A DNA stretch of 64,000 bases from RH2-MAG17b sp050745265 (GTDB lineage Bacteria > Acidobacteriota > Terriglobia > UBA7540), in assembly GCA_050745265.1 (NCBI GenBank), contig JBOGKE010000100.1, positions 1-64,000 of the forward strand, written 5' to 3'. Position 1 is the stretch's first letter. Every line of letters begins with the position of its first letter. This document shows, one piece after another, positions 17,753 to 27,800 of the stretch. Below the pieces are notes generated by a model. The model saw nothing but the letters and a program-made list of their open reading frames with translations, was not told the origin of the DNA and made no database searches. A program made the position numbers and the translations under genes.

Positions 17753-17960
17753 CCGCAATTGGCGCAAGCGTTGCGGAGCCTGCCGAGGCGTGTTACACTT
17801 TTTCCAGAGCTTCTTGATCCGGGCTTCATCGGTATAGAAAATCCCTGGCGGACCCGGCCGAATCCTCATCCCATCGATGAGATTCTTCTAGCTCAGCCAA
17901 TCCTCCGAGGCGACCCGAAGCTTTGCCCAGGTTGGGCAGAGTTCCAAAGGAGTTAAACAA

Positions 17961-18302
17961 GTGAATCGCAAACTGATTCGTCCATCGCTCTCCGAAATTC
18001 AGGACCAGATGGGTCAGCGCCCGCCGCGCAGCAAGAAGCCGACGCCCCCCGATCAAACCAACGCCGAAAGCTTTTACTACATCAAACAGATGCAGGGACG
18101 CACGCCGATGGTGGTCGTGCTGAACACCGGCGAGACGATCCGCGGCGTCATCGAGTGGTACGACAAGAGCTGTATCAAGGTGCACCGAGCGAGCGAGCCC
18201 AATCTGCTGATCATGAAGAGCGCGATCCGGTACATGCACAAGGAATCGGAATCGAAATCCGAGGGGAATGGGAATATCCCTGAGAGCGGCGAGAGCGAAT
18301 AG
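17961..18302 (+). CDS. hfq: Hfq-like Sm RNA-binding protein, divergent
   Basis: 113 residues from ATG/GTG near 17961, with AAAGGAG upstream. The Sm fold lies at about 36-95: ESFYYIKQMQGRTPMVVVLN, TGETIRGVIEWYDKSCIKV and NLLIMKSAIRYMHK. This matches Hfq, where the Sm1 block carries G-x-x-x-x-G-x-I and the Sm2 block YKHAIST; here Sm2 is MKSAIRY, with the canonical KH replaced by KS. About 35 extra N-terminal residues, rich in Pro, Arg and Lys, precede the fold, and the C-terminal tail is acidic and Ser/Glu-rich. Hfq mediates small-RNA regulation as a hexamer. The divergence is noted as a finding. Confidence 0.75.
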   Translation: MNRKLIRPSLSEIQDQMGQRPPRSKKPTPPDQTNAESFYYIKQMQGRTPMVVVLNTGETIRGVIEWYDKSCIKVHRASEPNLLIMKSAIRYMHKESESKSEGNGNIPESGESE

Positions 18303-18411
18303 GCGCTCGGCCGCGATGCTTGACATCCCGGCACTGTGACCGTAGCATCATTTTCAGCCGCCCGCCGGGTTCGGTCTCAGGCGGCCGGCGAGTTAGGCGG
18401 CGGAGGTTTTT

Positions 18412-18885
18412 GTGAACACCGGCAGCGCGAAGCAACCTTCTTGCAGGGCTCGTTGGCGCCTGGCTCCGCGGTTCCGGCGGGGCTTGCCCGGCGCGTTCGG
18501 ACTGCTGGCGATGTGCGCCATTTTCGGTTTTGCGCCGGCCTCGGCGCAGGAGATGGGCAGGCCCAAGCTCCCGCCGGTCATCAACAAAATCACCTCGAGT
18601 GGGACGACGAAGGGCGCCTTCACGGGGATCGTGCAGACGTTAGACACCAAGGGCAGGGTGCTCGAGGTTGCGTCGGTGAACGGCGCGGACACGGCCTTGT
18701 TCCCGCTCACGAAGAAGGTCAAGGTCTCCTCGATCGAGGGACGCAAACTAAAGCTCGCCTCGGTTATGCCGGGCGCCAACGTGATCGTTACGTACGAGCA
18801 GCAAGGCGCGCGCCGGACGGTTCAGGAAATCACCGTCGTCGAAGAAGCTCCTAAGGTTGCGAAGAAAAAGCCTTCCTCTTCCTGA
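18412..18885 (+). CDS. Small secreted protein of unknown function
   Basis: 157 residues from a GTG at 18412. An Arg-rich N-terminus is followed by a hydrophobic signal segment (about 26-45: GAFGLLAMCAIFGFAPASAQ) and a likely cleavage after ASA. The mature part (about 48-145) looks all-beta: KGAFTGIVQTLDTKGRVLEV, TKKVKVSSIEGRKLKLASV, NVIVTYEQQGARRTVQEITV. This resembles the small beta-barrel of DUF5666-like periplasmic proteins, without enough signature to name it. The tail is Lys/Ser-rich. An overlapping frame at 18336 is Arg-rich and shadow-like. bshA follows 76 bases downstream on the same strand. Confidence 0.6.
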   Translation: MNTGSAKQPSCRARWRLAPRFRRGLPGAFGLLAMCAIFGFAPASAQEMGRPKLPPVINKITSSGTTKGAFTGIVQTLDTKGRVLEVASVNGADTALFPLTKKVKVSSIEGRKLKLASVMPGANVIVTYEQQGARRTVQEITVVEEAPKVAKKKPSSS

Positions 18886-18961
18886 CGGCATCGCTTCGCC
18901 GGAAGCGCCAGCGTTGAGGGTCTGGCGAGGTCGTCATTCCAGCACGACAGAGACTTTTCCG

Positions 18962-20134
18962 ATGAAGATCGGCATTACCTGCTACCCGACGTACGGCGGC
19001 AGCGGCGTCGTCGCCACGGAGCTAGGTCTCGAGCTGGCGGCGCGCGGCCACGATATCCACTTTATCAGCACCGCGGTGCCGGTGCGGATGTCGTCCTCCT
19101 CGGCGCGGATTCATTTTCACGAAGTTGAGGTGATGAATTATCCCCTGTTCGATCACCCGCCGTATACGCTCGCGCTTGCCACTCAGATGCGAAATGTCGC
19201 CGTGAACGAGGGGCTGGACCTGCTTCACGTTCATTACGCGATCCCCCACTCCGTCAGTGCGTATCTCGCGCGAGCCATGCTGAAGGGCTTGCGCAGCCTG
19301 CCGTTTGTTACCACGCTGCACGGCACCGATATTACGCTGGTCGGCAGTGACCGGTCTTACCTGCCGATAACCGAGTTTTCGATTGACGAAAGCGACGCCG
19401 TCACCGCGATCTCGCAATACCTCGCGCGAGTGACGCGAGAAGAATTCCGCATCCACACGCCGGTCGAGGTGATCCCGAACTTTGTCAATTGCGACCTCTT
19501 CCAGCCCGGCGCGGACGTTTCCCGGCGGCGGTCGTTCGCTCGCGACGACGAGCGGCTGCTGGTTCATCTCTCGAACTTTCGCCCGGTCAAGCGCCTGCCG
19601 GACGTGATCGAGATTTTCGAGCGGGTCCGGCGCGAAATCCCGTCAAAGCTCCTTTTGATCGGCGATGGCCCGGAGCGCACCGTGGCGGAATGGATGGCGA
19701 AAGAGAAAAACCTGGCCGCGGACGTCATCTTTCTCGGCAAGCAGAATCAGGTGCATGACCTGCTCAACTGCGCGGACGTGCTCTTGCTGCCGAGCGAGCT
19801 CGAGTCGTTCGGCCTGGTCGCGCTTGAGGCGATGGCGTGCGGAGTGCCGCCCGTGTGCTCGCGAGTGGGCGGGTTGCCCGAAGTGGTCCGCGACGGCGTC
19901 GACGGATTTCTCGTTCGGGTGCGCGACGTCGAGAGCATGGCGGCGCGGGCCCTCGATATCCTTGGCGACCCCTCGCGCCGCGAAGCCATGGGCCGCGCCG
20001 GTCGCGAGCGCGCCAGCACTCTCTTTTGCACCGATAAGATTATTCCTCTCTACGAGCAGCTTTATCAGCGCGTCCTCGAGGCGCGGCCGCGGGTGGAGAA
20101 CCGGGCCTCGTCCAGGGCGGCGGGGGCGGCCTAG
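18962..20134 (+). CDS. bshA: N-acetyl-alpha-D-glucosaminyl L-malate synthase BshA
   Basis: 390 residues from ATG 18962; the upstream in-frame extension to 18857 overlaps the previous gene and lacks family character. BshA is a GT4 glycosyltransferase that joins GlcNAc from UDP-GlcNAc to L-malate, the first step of bacillithiol synthesis. Diagnostic blocks are MKIGITCYPTYGGSGVVATE, HFISTAVPVR, DLLHVHYAIPHSVSAYLAR and TTLHGTDITLVGSD, then the GT-B sugar-nucleotide site LLPSELESFGLVALEAMACG. Length suits the family (about 375-390). No bshB or bshC was found nearby. It begins a cluster with a sugar epimerase, a deacetylase and a glycosyltransferase. Confidence 0.94.
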   Translation: MKIGITCYPTYGGSGVVATELGLELAARGHDIHFISTAVPVRMSSSSARIHFHEVEVMNYPLFDHPPYTLALATQMRNVAVNEGLDLLHVHYAIPHSVSAYLARAMLKGLRSLPFVTTLHGTDITLVGSDRSYLPITEFSIDESDAVTAISQYLARVTREEFRIHTPVEVIPNFVNCDLFQPGADVSRRRSFARDDERLLVHLSNFRPVKRLPDVIEIFERVRREIPSKLLLIGDGPERTVAEWMAKEKNLAADVIFLGKQNQVHDLLNCADVLLLPSELESFGLVALEAMACGVPPVCSRVGGLPEVVRDGVDGFLVRVRDVESMAARALDILGDPSRREAMGRAGRERASTLFCTDKIIPLYEQLYQRVLEARPRVENRASSRAAGAA

Positions 20135-20221
20135 TGGGGACTATTTGCGAAGCTCATCGCGCGTGCGGCGACTCGTGATTCCTGGGCCGTGCGAACCGGC
20201 CATTGTGAAAAGGATCGTTCA

Positions 20222-21184
20222 ATGTCCCTGTATCTCGTGACCGGCGGCAGCGGCTTCGTCGGCTCGCACGTCGTCGATGAGCTGCTGAAACGCGGAGAGA
20301 AGGTGCGCGCCCTCGACAATCTGCTCACGGGGCGGCGGGAGAACTTGGCGCACGCGCGAGACCGGATCGAATTTTTTGAGTGGGACATTCGAGAACTCGA
20401 TAAGATCCGCCCGGCATTCGAGGGCGCCGATTACGTCGTGCATCTCGCCGCACTTCCCTCGGTCCCGCGCTCCGTCGAGGATCCGGTTACCTCGAATGCG
20501 ATCAACATCGACGGCACGCTCAACGTCCTGGTCGCCGCGCGCGATGCGAAGGTGAAGCGCCTCGTCTTTTCGGCGTCGTCTTCGGCTTACGGCGACAATC
20601 CCGAGTTTCCGCGTATTGAGACCCAAACCCCGCGCCCGCTCTCGCCTTACGCGCTGGGAAAACTCGCGGGCGAGCAGTACTGCCGGCTGTTCACCGAGCT
20701 CTATGGGTTCGAAGCCGTGGCGCTGCGCTACTTCAATATTTTCGGCCCGCGCCAAAACCCCTATTCGCCTTACACCGGCGTGCTCACGATCTTCATTTCG
20801 AGTTATCTGCAGGGAAACACTCCGACGATCTTTGGGGACGGCGAGCAGTCGCGCGATTTCACTTATGTCGCGAATTGCGTTGAGGCGACGCTTCTCGCGT
20901 GCACCGCAGCGGGCGCTGCGGGCAAGGTCATCAACGTGGGTTGCGGAAAGCAATTCACGCTGAATCACACCATCGCGATGCTCAACCAGATCATGGGCTG
21001 CGAGGTGAAACCCGCCTACGGGCGGCCGCGCGCCGGAGACGTGAAGGATTCGCTCGCGGATATCTCCCTGGCGCGAAAGCTTCTCGGCTACCACCCGCGG
21101 GTTTCTTACGAAGAAGGAATCGAGAAAACGATTGATTGGTATCGCCAGGAGCTGAAATCAGATAAATCATCAGTGACCGGTTGA
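20222..21184 (+). CDS. NAD-dependent sugar-nucleotide epimerase (extended SDR)
   Basis: 320 residues from ATG 20222. The N-terminal Rossmann motif is GGSGFVGSHV (residues 8-17). The catalytic triad lies in SASSSAYGD and SPYALGK (Tyr-x-x-x-Lys), and LRYFNIFGPRQNP is the downstream substrate-binding block of UDP-GlcNAc/UDP-glucose 4-epimerases. It most likely interconverts a UDP-hexose and its 4-epimer; the exact sugar cannot be read from the sequence. It follows bshA by 87 bases and precedes the deacetylase on the same strand, so the cluster probably makes a cell-envelope sugar polymer or glycolipid. Confidence 0.88.
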   Translation: MSLYLVTGGSGFVGSHVVDELLKRGEKVRALDNLLTGRRENLAHARDRIEFFEWDIRELDKIRPAFEGADYVVHLAALPSVPRSVEDPVTSNAINIDGTLNVLVAARDAKVKRLVFSASSSAYGDNPEFPRIETQTPRPLSPYALGKLAGEQYCRLFTELYGFEAVALRYFNIFGPRQNPYSPYTGVLTIFISSYLQGNTPTIFGDGEQSRDFTYVANCVEATLLACTAAGAAGKVINVGCGKQFTLNHTIAMLNQIMGCEVKPAYGRPRAGDVKDSLADISLARKLLGYHPRVSYEEGIEKTIDWYRQELKSDKSSVTG

Positions 21185-21369
21185 CGAGTAACGACCAGAA
21201 GAATCGTCCGTGGTCAGCGTTCCGTGTCCGTCCGGCAAATGACACATCACGGGCGATCAGTGGTGGGTGACGAGGAGACAAATAGCCGGACCTTCTGCTT
21301 GCTCACTGCGCCTTCTCCTTTCACTCACGAATCAACACTCGTCCCTCGTCCTTCATCACTCGTTCAAAA

Positions 21370-22086
21370 ATGGATTGGGCCCTTGCCTTCGTCATCCTGC
21401 TGATTGCGGTATGGGTTGTGGCGCTGATCGCCTACGGCTGCGCGGCGCCGAGCTCGCAGTTACTCGGCCGCTCGCTCGTACGCGGTCCGGCGGGCCGCTG
21501 CCGGGTGGCTCTGACCTTCGATGATGGCCCGACACCGCCCTCAACGGATCGAGTGCTGGACGTGCTGAAGCAGTACGGCGTGACGGCAACCTTCTTCGTG
21601 AATGGAAAGTGGGCAGCGCGTTTTCCCGAAACGCTGCGGCGGGTTCAGCGCGAGGGCCACGCCATCGGCAACCACACCTATTCCCATCTTTTCGTCTACC
21701 TCAAATCGCGGCGGCGAATGGCGGACGAGATTGACCGCACGCAGGCCATCATCGAGAGCATCACAGGCCAGCGGCCTAAGTTGTATCGTTCACCTTATGG
21801 GGTGCGTTGGTTCGGGCTCTTCTCGGTTCTGCGGCGGCGGGGCATGATCTCCGTGCAGTGGTCCGACACCGGCTACGACTGGATCAAGAAGAACGCTTCG
21901 TCCGACATCGCCCGTAAAGCGCTCGCGCACGTCCAAGACGGCTCCGTGATTCTGCTGCACGACGGTTGCGGAGCCAAGGAAGCTCACGAAGTGGATCATC
22001 TGCCCACCGTCGCTGCCTTGCCGGAGATCATCGAGAGCATCCGCAGCCGGGGCTACACTTTTGTGCAAGTCCAGGATTTCCTGTGA
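21370..22086 (+). CDS. Membrane-anchored polysaccharide deacetylase (NodB domain)
   Basis: 238 residues. An N-terminal transmembrane anchor covers about 4-26 (ALAFVILLIAVWVVALIAY). The NodB homology domain (about 45-235) carries TFDDGPTPP with the catalytic and metal Asp, the metal-binding HTYSH motif, RSPYGVR and HDG, all the canonical motifs. Such CE4 enzymes remove N-acetyl groups from GlcNAc polymers. It is followed by a glycosyltransferase 24 bases downstream, so the two are probably co-transcribed and act on the same glycan or glycolipid at the membrane. Confidence 0.9.
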   Translation: MDWALAFVILLIAVWVVALIAYGCAAPSSQLLGRSLVRGPAGRCRVALTFDDGPTPPSTDRVLDVLKQYGVTATFFVNGKWAARFPETLRRVQREGHAIGNHTYSHLFVYLKSRRRMADEIDRTQAIIESITGQRPKLYRSPYGVRWFGLFSVLRRRGMISVQWSDTGYDWIKKNASSDIARKALAHVQDGSVILLHDGCGAKEAHEVDHLPTVAALPEIIESIRSRGYTFVQVQDFL

Positions 22087-22110
22087 TGCTCCGTTTCTCG
22101 GTTCATCTTC

Positions 22111-23250
22111 ATGCCCAAGGTCCTGATCTTGACGACGTCGCACGGGGCTTCACATCTCCGCGCCTCTGAGGCGCTGAGGAAGGCGTTCCTCGAGATTCAG
22201 CCCGTCATCACGGTGTCGGTGGTCGACGCTATCGCACAGTGCGCCTTCTGGTTCCGAGCGTACTATGACTCCTACGTTATCCCGATGCGCTATTGGCCGA
22301 GCCTTTGGCACCGCATCGAAAAGCACCAGCACCAAAGTTCGACCACCAACCCGGAGTGGCTCTACAGCTTGGGCGGGCGCCCGCTGTTCCGCTTTCTTGA
22401 GACCATTGCCGCTGACGTGGTGATTGCCACCGAGATCGGCATTTCGGAGCTGGCCGCTCTCCACAAACGGAGGACGGCGGCGCGCACTCTTCTCGTCGGG
22501 CTCGAGCTCATGGACTTCAACCGTGCCTGGGTGAAACCCGAGGTTGATCTTTATCCGGTCGTTCACGCGGATTTCGGCGACGAGTTGGCGGCGGCGGGCG
22601 CGCCGTGTTCGAAAATCATTGATTGCGGCTTGCCGATCGACCCTGCATATTCCAACTTGCCGGATCGCGCGACGGCGCGGGAGCGGCTGAATTTGCGGGC
22701 AGACGTTCCGGTGCTCATTGTGTTGTTCGGCGGCACCGGCTTCGGCAATCCGCGAAAAATCATGGCGGAGCTCGCGAAGATCCGCGAACCGTTTCAGGCG
22801 AACTTCGTGGCGGGCAGGAATCGCGGCCTGGAACGTGAGCTTCGCCGTTTGGCCACGAGCAGCGGACTTACGGCGGACTGGCGCGTCCTCGGCTGGGTCG
22901 ACAACATGCACGAATGGATGGCGGCCGCAGACCTGCTGCTGAGCAAGCCGGGCGGCAGCACGGTGATGGAGGCCGCGGCCTGCGGATTGCCCTTGCTCGC
23001 GTTTGACCCGCTTCCGGGGAACGAAGAGCGCACCTGCGGGTGGCTGGACAAATGGCGGTTCGGCGTGTGGATTCGATCCGCGGGCGAGATCGCTCCCACC
23101 ATCGCGCGGCTCCTTGCGAACCCGGCCGAGCGCGCCTGTTTGCGCGATCGCGCCCGCCGGCTCGCGCGTCCTGATGCGGCGCACGTCACCGCGGAGGCGA
23201 TTCTCGAGCTCCTCTGCGCGCGCCAGGCGGCAGAAGCTCAGAGTGAATAG
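22111..23250 (+). CDS. MurG/MGDG-synthase-like glycosyltransferase (GT28)
   Basis: 379 residues with a GT-B fold. The N-terminal half begins KVLILTTSHGASHLRASEAL, the acceptor-binding block of MGDG synthase and diacylglycerol glucosyltransferases. The C-terminal half has LIVLFGGTGFGNPRKIM, VLGWVDNMHEWMAAADLLLS, and KPGGSTVMEAAACGLPLL, the UDP-sugar site of GT28 enzymes. It probably transfers a sugar to a lipid acceptor at the inner membrane; MurG proper is unlikely because the cluster has no mur genes. It lies 24 bases after the deacetylase gene. Confidence 0.85.
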   Translation: MPKVLILTTSHGASHLRASEALRKAFLEIQPVITVSVVDAIAQCAFWFRAYYDSYVIPMRYWPSLWHRIEKHQHQSSTTNPEWLYSLGGRPLFRFLETIAADVVIATEIGISELAALHKRRTAARTLLVGLELMDFNRAWVKPEVDLYPVVHADFGDELAAAGAPCSKIIDCGLPIDPAYSNLPDRATARERLNLRADVPVLIVLFGGTGFGNPRKIMAELAKIREPFQANFVAGRNRGLERELRRLATSSGLTADWRVLGWVDNMHEWMAAADLLLSKPGGSTVMEAAACGLPLLAFDPLPGNEERTCGWLDKWRFGVWIRSAGEIAPTIARLLANPAERACLRDRARRLARPDAAHVTAEAILELLCARQAAEAQSE

Positions 23251-23323
23251 GCTCCGCTGCGACGGGCGCCCTCTGCCGAAAACTTTCGCGCGTCGCCGAA
23301 CCCTGGTGATAGACTGCACAGAT

Positions 23324-23375
23324 GCCGGCGGAGCGCCGGGGTTCAGCCCGGCATGCCGCCCTGAAGAGCGGCGCG
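23324..23375. repeat. GCCGGGGTTCAGCCCGGC hairpin (family B)
   Basis: Palindromes GCCGGCGGAGCGCCGG and GCCGGGGTTCAGCCCGGC, followed by GCCGCCCTGAAGAGCGGCGC, lie between the glycosyltransferase and phosphoesterase genes and could end the former's transcript. Confidence 0.6.
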
Positions 23376-23405
23376 ATTTGAAATCGCATCATCCGGGAGG
23401 CTTGC

Positions 23406-24545
23406 ATGGCCGCAAAGAGTCGGAAACCCGCACCGCGCAAATCCAAACTAAAATCCGCGGTCAAATCCAGATCCGCGGTCCCGAAGCAGACCTCGAAACG
23501 CCGTCGCGCGCCGGCGCCAAAATCCGTTCGCGCCTCTAAGCCCAAGCCGGGTTCTGTTCGTGAATCAAAACCGATTTCGAAACGGCCTCGCGCCGCTGCT
23601 TCGGTCATCGCGAAAAATTCCGTCGAACACGTGGTGATCATCCTCAAAGAGAATCACACGTTCGACTGTTATTTTGGAACATATCCCGGCGCCGCAGGAG
23701 ATTCGACGCTCGCTCACGCATCCAACCCGCCGCGCGGAACTTTTTCGAATAACCACGCCGCCTGGCTGGCGCGCGCCACGAAAGCCGTGCGGGAGCAGTA
23801 CCAGCAGGCGGATATCGCTTCCTACTGGAGCTATGCACAACAGTTCACACTGTGCGACAACTTCTTCACCGATGTGGCCAGCGACTCAACGCCCAACCAC
23901 CTGATGCTGATCGCCGCCGATTCGCCGGTGATCAACAATCCTCCCTCCAGCCCACCGCCTTCGTACAACATCCCATCGCTGCCCGCGAATCTTCAGAGTG
24001 CAGGGCTGACTTGGCGAAGCTACGGAAGCTTTGCCTTTCCCTACATCACGGCGCTCGCTAACAGCCCATGGAACCTGACGTCCGCGCAGTTCGTCAAGGA
24101 TGCCGCTGCCGGGAATCTCGCTGCGGTGTCGTGGGTTTTTCCGCCCTCTGCCGATAGCGAGCATCCTCCCGACAATATCACTACCGGAATGAACTGGACG
24201 GTTTCTCAAGTGAACGCGATCGTCCAGGGAGGCTTGTGGCCGAAGACAGCTATTTTCATCACCTGGGACGACTGGGGCGGGTGGTACGACCACGTCACGC
24301 CGGCCAACATCGAGCAGTGGACGGACGGAAGTCAGTTCCGCTACGGCTCGCGCGTGCCTTGCCTGGTGCTCGGACCTTACGCGAAAGCCGGCTACATTTC
24401 GCAGGCTCAGCACTCGCTCGTAAGCATTGTCAAGTTTTGCGAGGAAAATTTCGGCCTCTCTCCCATCAATCAACGAGATGGCTCGGCGGACGACATGGGG
24501 GACTGCTTCGACTTCACTCAAACGCCGCTTGGCACCCCAAAGTGA
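23406..24545 (+). CDS. Phosphoesterase (phospholipase C / acid phosphatase family) with basic N-terminal tail
   Basis: 379 residues from ATG 23406, preceded by GGGAGG. Residues about 75-370 form the alkaline-phosphatase-like phosphoesterase domain of the PF04185 type: HVVIILKENHTFDCYFGTYP (metal site Glu-Asn), then TDVASDSTPNHLML, TWDDWGGWYDHV, RVPCLVLGPYAK and ENFGL. It should cleave phosphodiester or phosphomonoester bonds. Residues 1-67 are very Lys/Arg/Pro/Ser-rich (RKPAPRKSKLKSAVKSRSAV; PKQTSKRRRAPAPKSVRASK) and contain no signal peptide. Most relatives are secreted, so the tail is odd. A T-rich hairpin about 140 bases downstream may terminate it. Confidence 0.88.
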   Translation: MAAKSRKPAPRKSKLKSAVKSRSAVPKQTSKRRRAPAPKSVRASKPKPGSVRESKPISKRPRAAASVIAKNSVEHVVIILKENHTFDCYFGTYPGAAGDSTLAHASNPPRGTFSNNHAAWLARATKAVREQYQQADIASYWSYAQQFTLCDNFFTDVASDSTPNHLMLIAADSPVINNPPSSPPPSYNIPSLPANLQSAGLTWRSYGSFAFPYITALANSPWNLTSAQFVKDAAAGNLAAVSWVFPPSADSEHPPDNITTGMNWTVSQVNAIVQGGLWPKTAIFITWDDWGGWYDHVTPANIEQWTDGSQFRYGSRVPCLVLGPYAKAGYISQAQHSLVSIVKFCEENFGLSPINQRDGSADDMGDCFDFTQTPLGTPK

Positions 24546-24682
24546 GCGGCCAAAGCCGCTGCGATCATTCTCCAGACTGGCTTGCCGCCGATGGCGATGA
24601 GAAGCCGCAGTGTTAAAGTGCGAACGCAGCGCTACAACTCTGCTCGCATCAAAGACGCTGCTCCGCGGCGCTTGTAGCAGCG

Positions 24683-24703
24683 AGCGGCGTTCGCCGTTTT
24701 TTT
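24683..24703 (+). terminator. Possible Rho-independent terminator of the phosphoesterase gene
   Basis: AGCGGC-GTTC-GCCGTT folds as a six-pair stem with a four-base loop and is followed by seven T bases. It lies about 140 bases after the stop codon of the plus-strand phosphoesterase gene and has no T-run on the other side. Confidence 0.45.
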
Positions 24704-24801
24704 CGCGATCAGAGATCGCCGCTGCAGCCCGCTCCGCACCACTTTGTCCTTCGCGACGTTTGATCTTTGCAGCAGAAAGCTGTGCTTCAAACTCTCCGCG
24801 C

Positions 24802-27800
24802 CTAAAAGCTTTGCCCGATGCTGATGAAGTACTGAAATGCGGGCAAGCGCAGCACCTCAGCCGGCGCTCCTTGCGGCGCGATCTGGTAGCGCGGCATATT
24901 CAAGCCGTATGACAGGTCCAGGCGCACCGGACCGATGGGCGTTTTATACCTGAACCCGACGCCGACGGCGTCCACCGTGTAATTGAGGTCCAACGGTGAG
25001 CTTTGATCGAATTTGAGGAGCCGCATTTCACTGAGGCTCGAAAACACGTTGCCGGCGTCATCAAAAACCACCACGCCGTATTGCCCCTGCCGAAACGGCA
25101 TCCGCAACTCGAGAGAATTTACGAACAGTCCATTGCCGCCCACCGGGTATCCGGTATTCGGGTCTCGAGGTCCCGCCTGGTTCAAAGAGAAGGCGCGCAG
25201 GGAATCGCCGCCGCCGGCGAAGAATCGCTCGGCGAGGGGAATCGCGTTGCCGGAGGTCGCTCCCGGATTATTCAACTTCAGCGGACCGTAGCTGGTCTCC
25301 ACGCCGAACTGCGTGTTTCGAGCGAACACCAAGTGCGGAGCGACGCGGTAATAGGTAGAGTTCTGGCCTAGAAAGCGGACGAAGTTGGCCGCAGAACCCA
25401 GCCCCGTGGTCGAAATGCTCGCGTCGACCAATGAGTAGGAGCCGCGCACGGCGTCGGCGGGATTGTCGCGAGTGTCATGAATCCAGGTCGACTCGAATCC
25501 GGCGTCTTGCACCGGCTGGCTGACGAGGGGAATCTCCTCCGGCGCGAGGTGGAGGTCGTACACCGAAACGCGCCGGTAATTGTAGCGGCCGAGCACAAAT
25601 GTTGACGGGCTCAGTTGCTTCTCGAGCGTCAGCGACGCCTGCTCAAGCCGCGACGTGAAAGTGAGCACGTCGCGCGTCTGATACCCGAGCAGGTCCAGGT
25701 GGAGTGAAAGCGACGGTTTGTTCAGAAAATCGGAAAAAAGGTAGCTAGCCTGCGCTCCGGTTTCGAGATCTGAGACGCGCCCGCGGAATGACAGCGTCTG
25801 ATTCCGCCCACCCACGTCGGTGCGAGTCGCTTCGAGCGAGAGGCGCGGGCTCGCATGAAACTGACCCGAAGGCTGGTTGCCGCCCAGCCGTTGCATGTCG
25901 ATGCCGAAGCCATAGCCGAGCGTCCACCGGTCGGCCTCGCGAACCCTCACCAGAATAGTTTTCCGGCCTTCATCGCCGCCCGGATTCTGCGCCGCAATCT
26001 GGACGGAATTGAACAATCCCAGATCGTAGAGCTTGCGCTGCGATTCCGATACCTGGCTCAGGCTGAGCGGATCGCCCGGTTTCAAGGTGAGCCGCCGCAG
26101 GATCACGCCCGTGCGGGTGTGCTCGTTGCCGAGGATCACAACACTTCCGACCCTCTCGCGCGGGCCGAGCCGAATCCGATAATCGATATCAACGGTATTC
26201 CGGACGGGCTTCGAGGCCTGCGCCGCCACCGACGCCTGATTGAATCCTTCGTCTGTAAAATACCCGAGAATTGTGTTGCGGTCGCTGCTGAGAATCTGGG
26301 GAGAATACGGCTGCCCCGGCAGCGCGCGCAGCCGCGGCCGCAGGCGGGCGGCAGTCTGTGCATCAACGCCCGAGAGCGTCAGCTTTCCCACCTCTCTTCT
26401 CGGGCCTTCGCTAACATCAAACGTGACGTTCAAATCGTCTTCGGAGCGATGCAGCACGGGTGTCACGCGCGCCTGCGCAAATCCCCGACCTTGGTACTCG
26501 TTCACCAATGCCCGGACATCCTGCGCGAGCATCTCCCGGCTGAAAACGCCGCGGGGCTCGCCGGGGAAACTGGCCGGCCGGATCGATACCAGGGGGGAAA
26601 GTTCCGAAGAGGAGATGGCGTGATTGCCGCTGAAATCGAACCCTTTGAACGTTGAGCGCGGCCCGAGCTCCACCGCGAACGTGATGTCCACCTGCGACGG
26701 GTGCTGAATACGCCGCCACTTCGCGGTCGCCGCAAAAAATCCCTTCCGCTCAAAGTAAGTTTCCAGGTCGCGCGTGGCCGCTGCCAACGAGAGATCGTCG
26801 GTCAGCCCCTCTTCAAAGACCACCGGCAGCGTTTTTTCGAGCGAGCCCTTCGAGATGCGGGCACCCTCCACGTGCACTCGCACCAGCGGTCCGGGAGTCA
26901 CTCTCACTATCAGACGAATGGTGTTGGACTTCGCGTCGTAGAGCGTTCCCGCGTCATCGATGGTAGCTTCGAGATAGCCGCGCCCGGCGTACAACCGGCG
27001 TACCGCGAACAGGCCGTGCTGGAGTTTGGCTGCGCTCAGCACGATCGCGCCGCGCCAACCGGCGGCGGACCGCAGTCGCGCCGGCGGCAGAACGGTTTTT
27101 CCCTGAAACTCAACGCCGCGCAGCCTCGCCGCGGGCCCGGCATCGATGCTGAAGGTAATATTCGCGACCTGATCGGCGGGATCTCGGCTGATGCCGTAAC
27201 CGACGTGCGCCCGGTAATAAGAGTTCGCCTTGAGCAGTGACTGCATCTTGCCGGCCGCGACATCGAGGTCGTGGGAATTCACCGGACTGCCGAGACTCAG
27301 ACCCGCGCTGCTCGCGAGAGCGGCGGAAGGCACGCCCTTTGGAGCTCCTCTCACTCCAACCGTGCCAACGAAGAAGCGCGCTCGGCCGGTGAAGACCAGG
27401 TCCACACCGCCCGCATCCAGTCGCGCCTCCGCGCCTAGCGTCGCAAACCGGCCTGTTGCATAGAGGTTCTTCAGGCTCTCGTCCACCTCCGAGCGATTGA
27501 GAGGCGTACCCGGTCGCTGGATGATTTGCTTTCTGAAGCTCGCCACATCGAGGGTCGCCCCTTCCGCCGTGACGACGATGCGCACAACCGCTCGTCCCCA
27601 ATACAAAGCGCCGGCTTGCGCGCCTGATCCGATCGTCGAAGCGGCGATCACCGCGGCGATGCATATTCCGGCGGCGCGGAACGCGGACGTCCATCGGCCT
27701 CGGGCCGGTGCACCTTGTCCACTGATGGCGCAAAGTCTGTTGATCGTGAATCGCCCGGCCGCGCGCCTTATGAGGGCCGCGATAAGTGACACACCGTCTC

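Noticed and set aside
22150..23319. 389-residue minus-strand frame opposite the glycosyltransferase
   Set aside because: Opposite a GT28 gene with intact motifs; no domain content.
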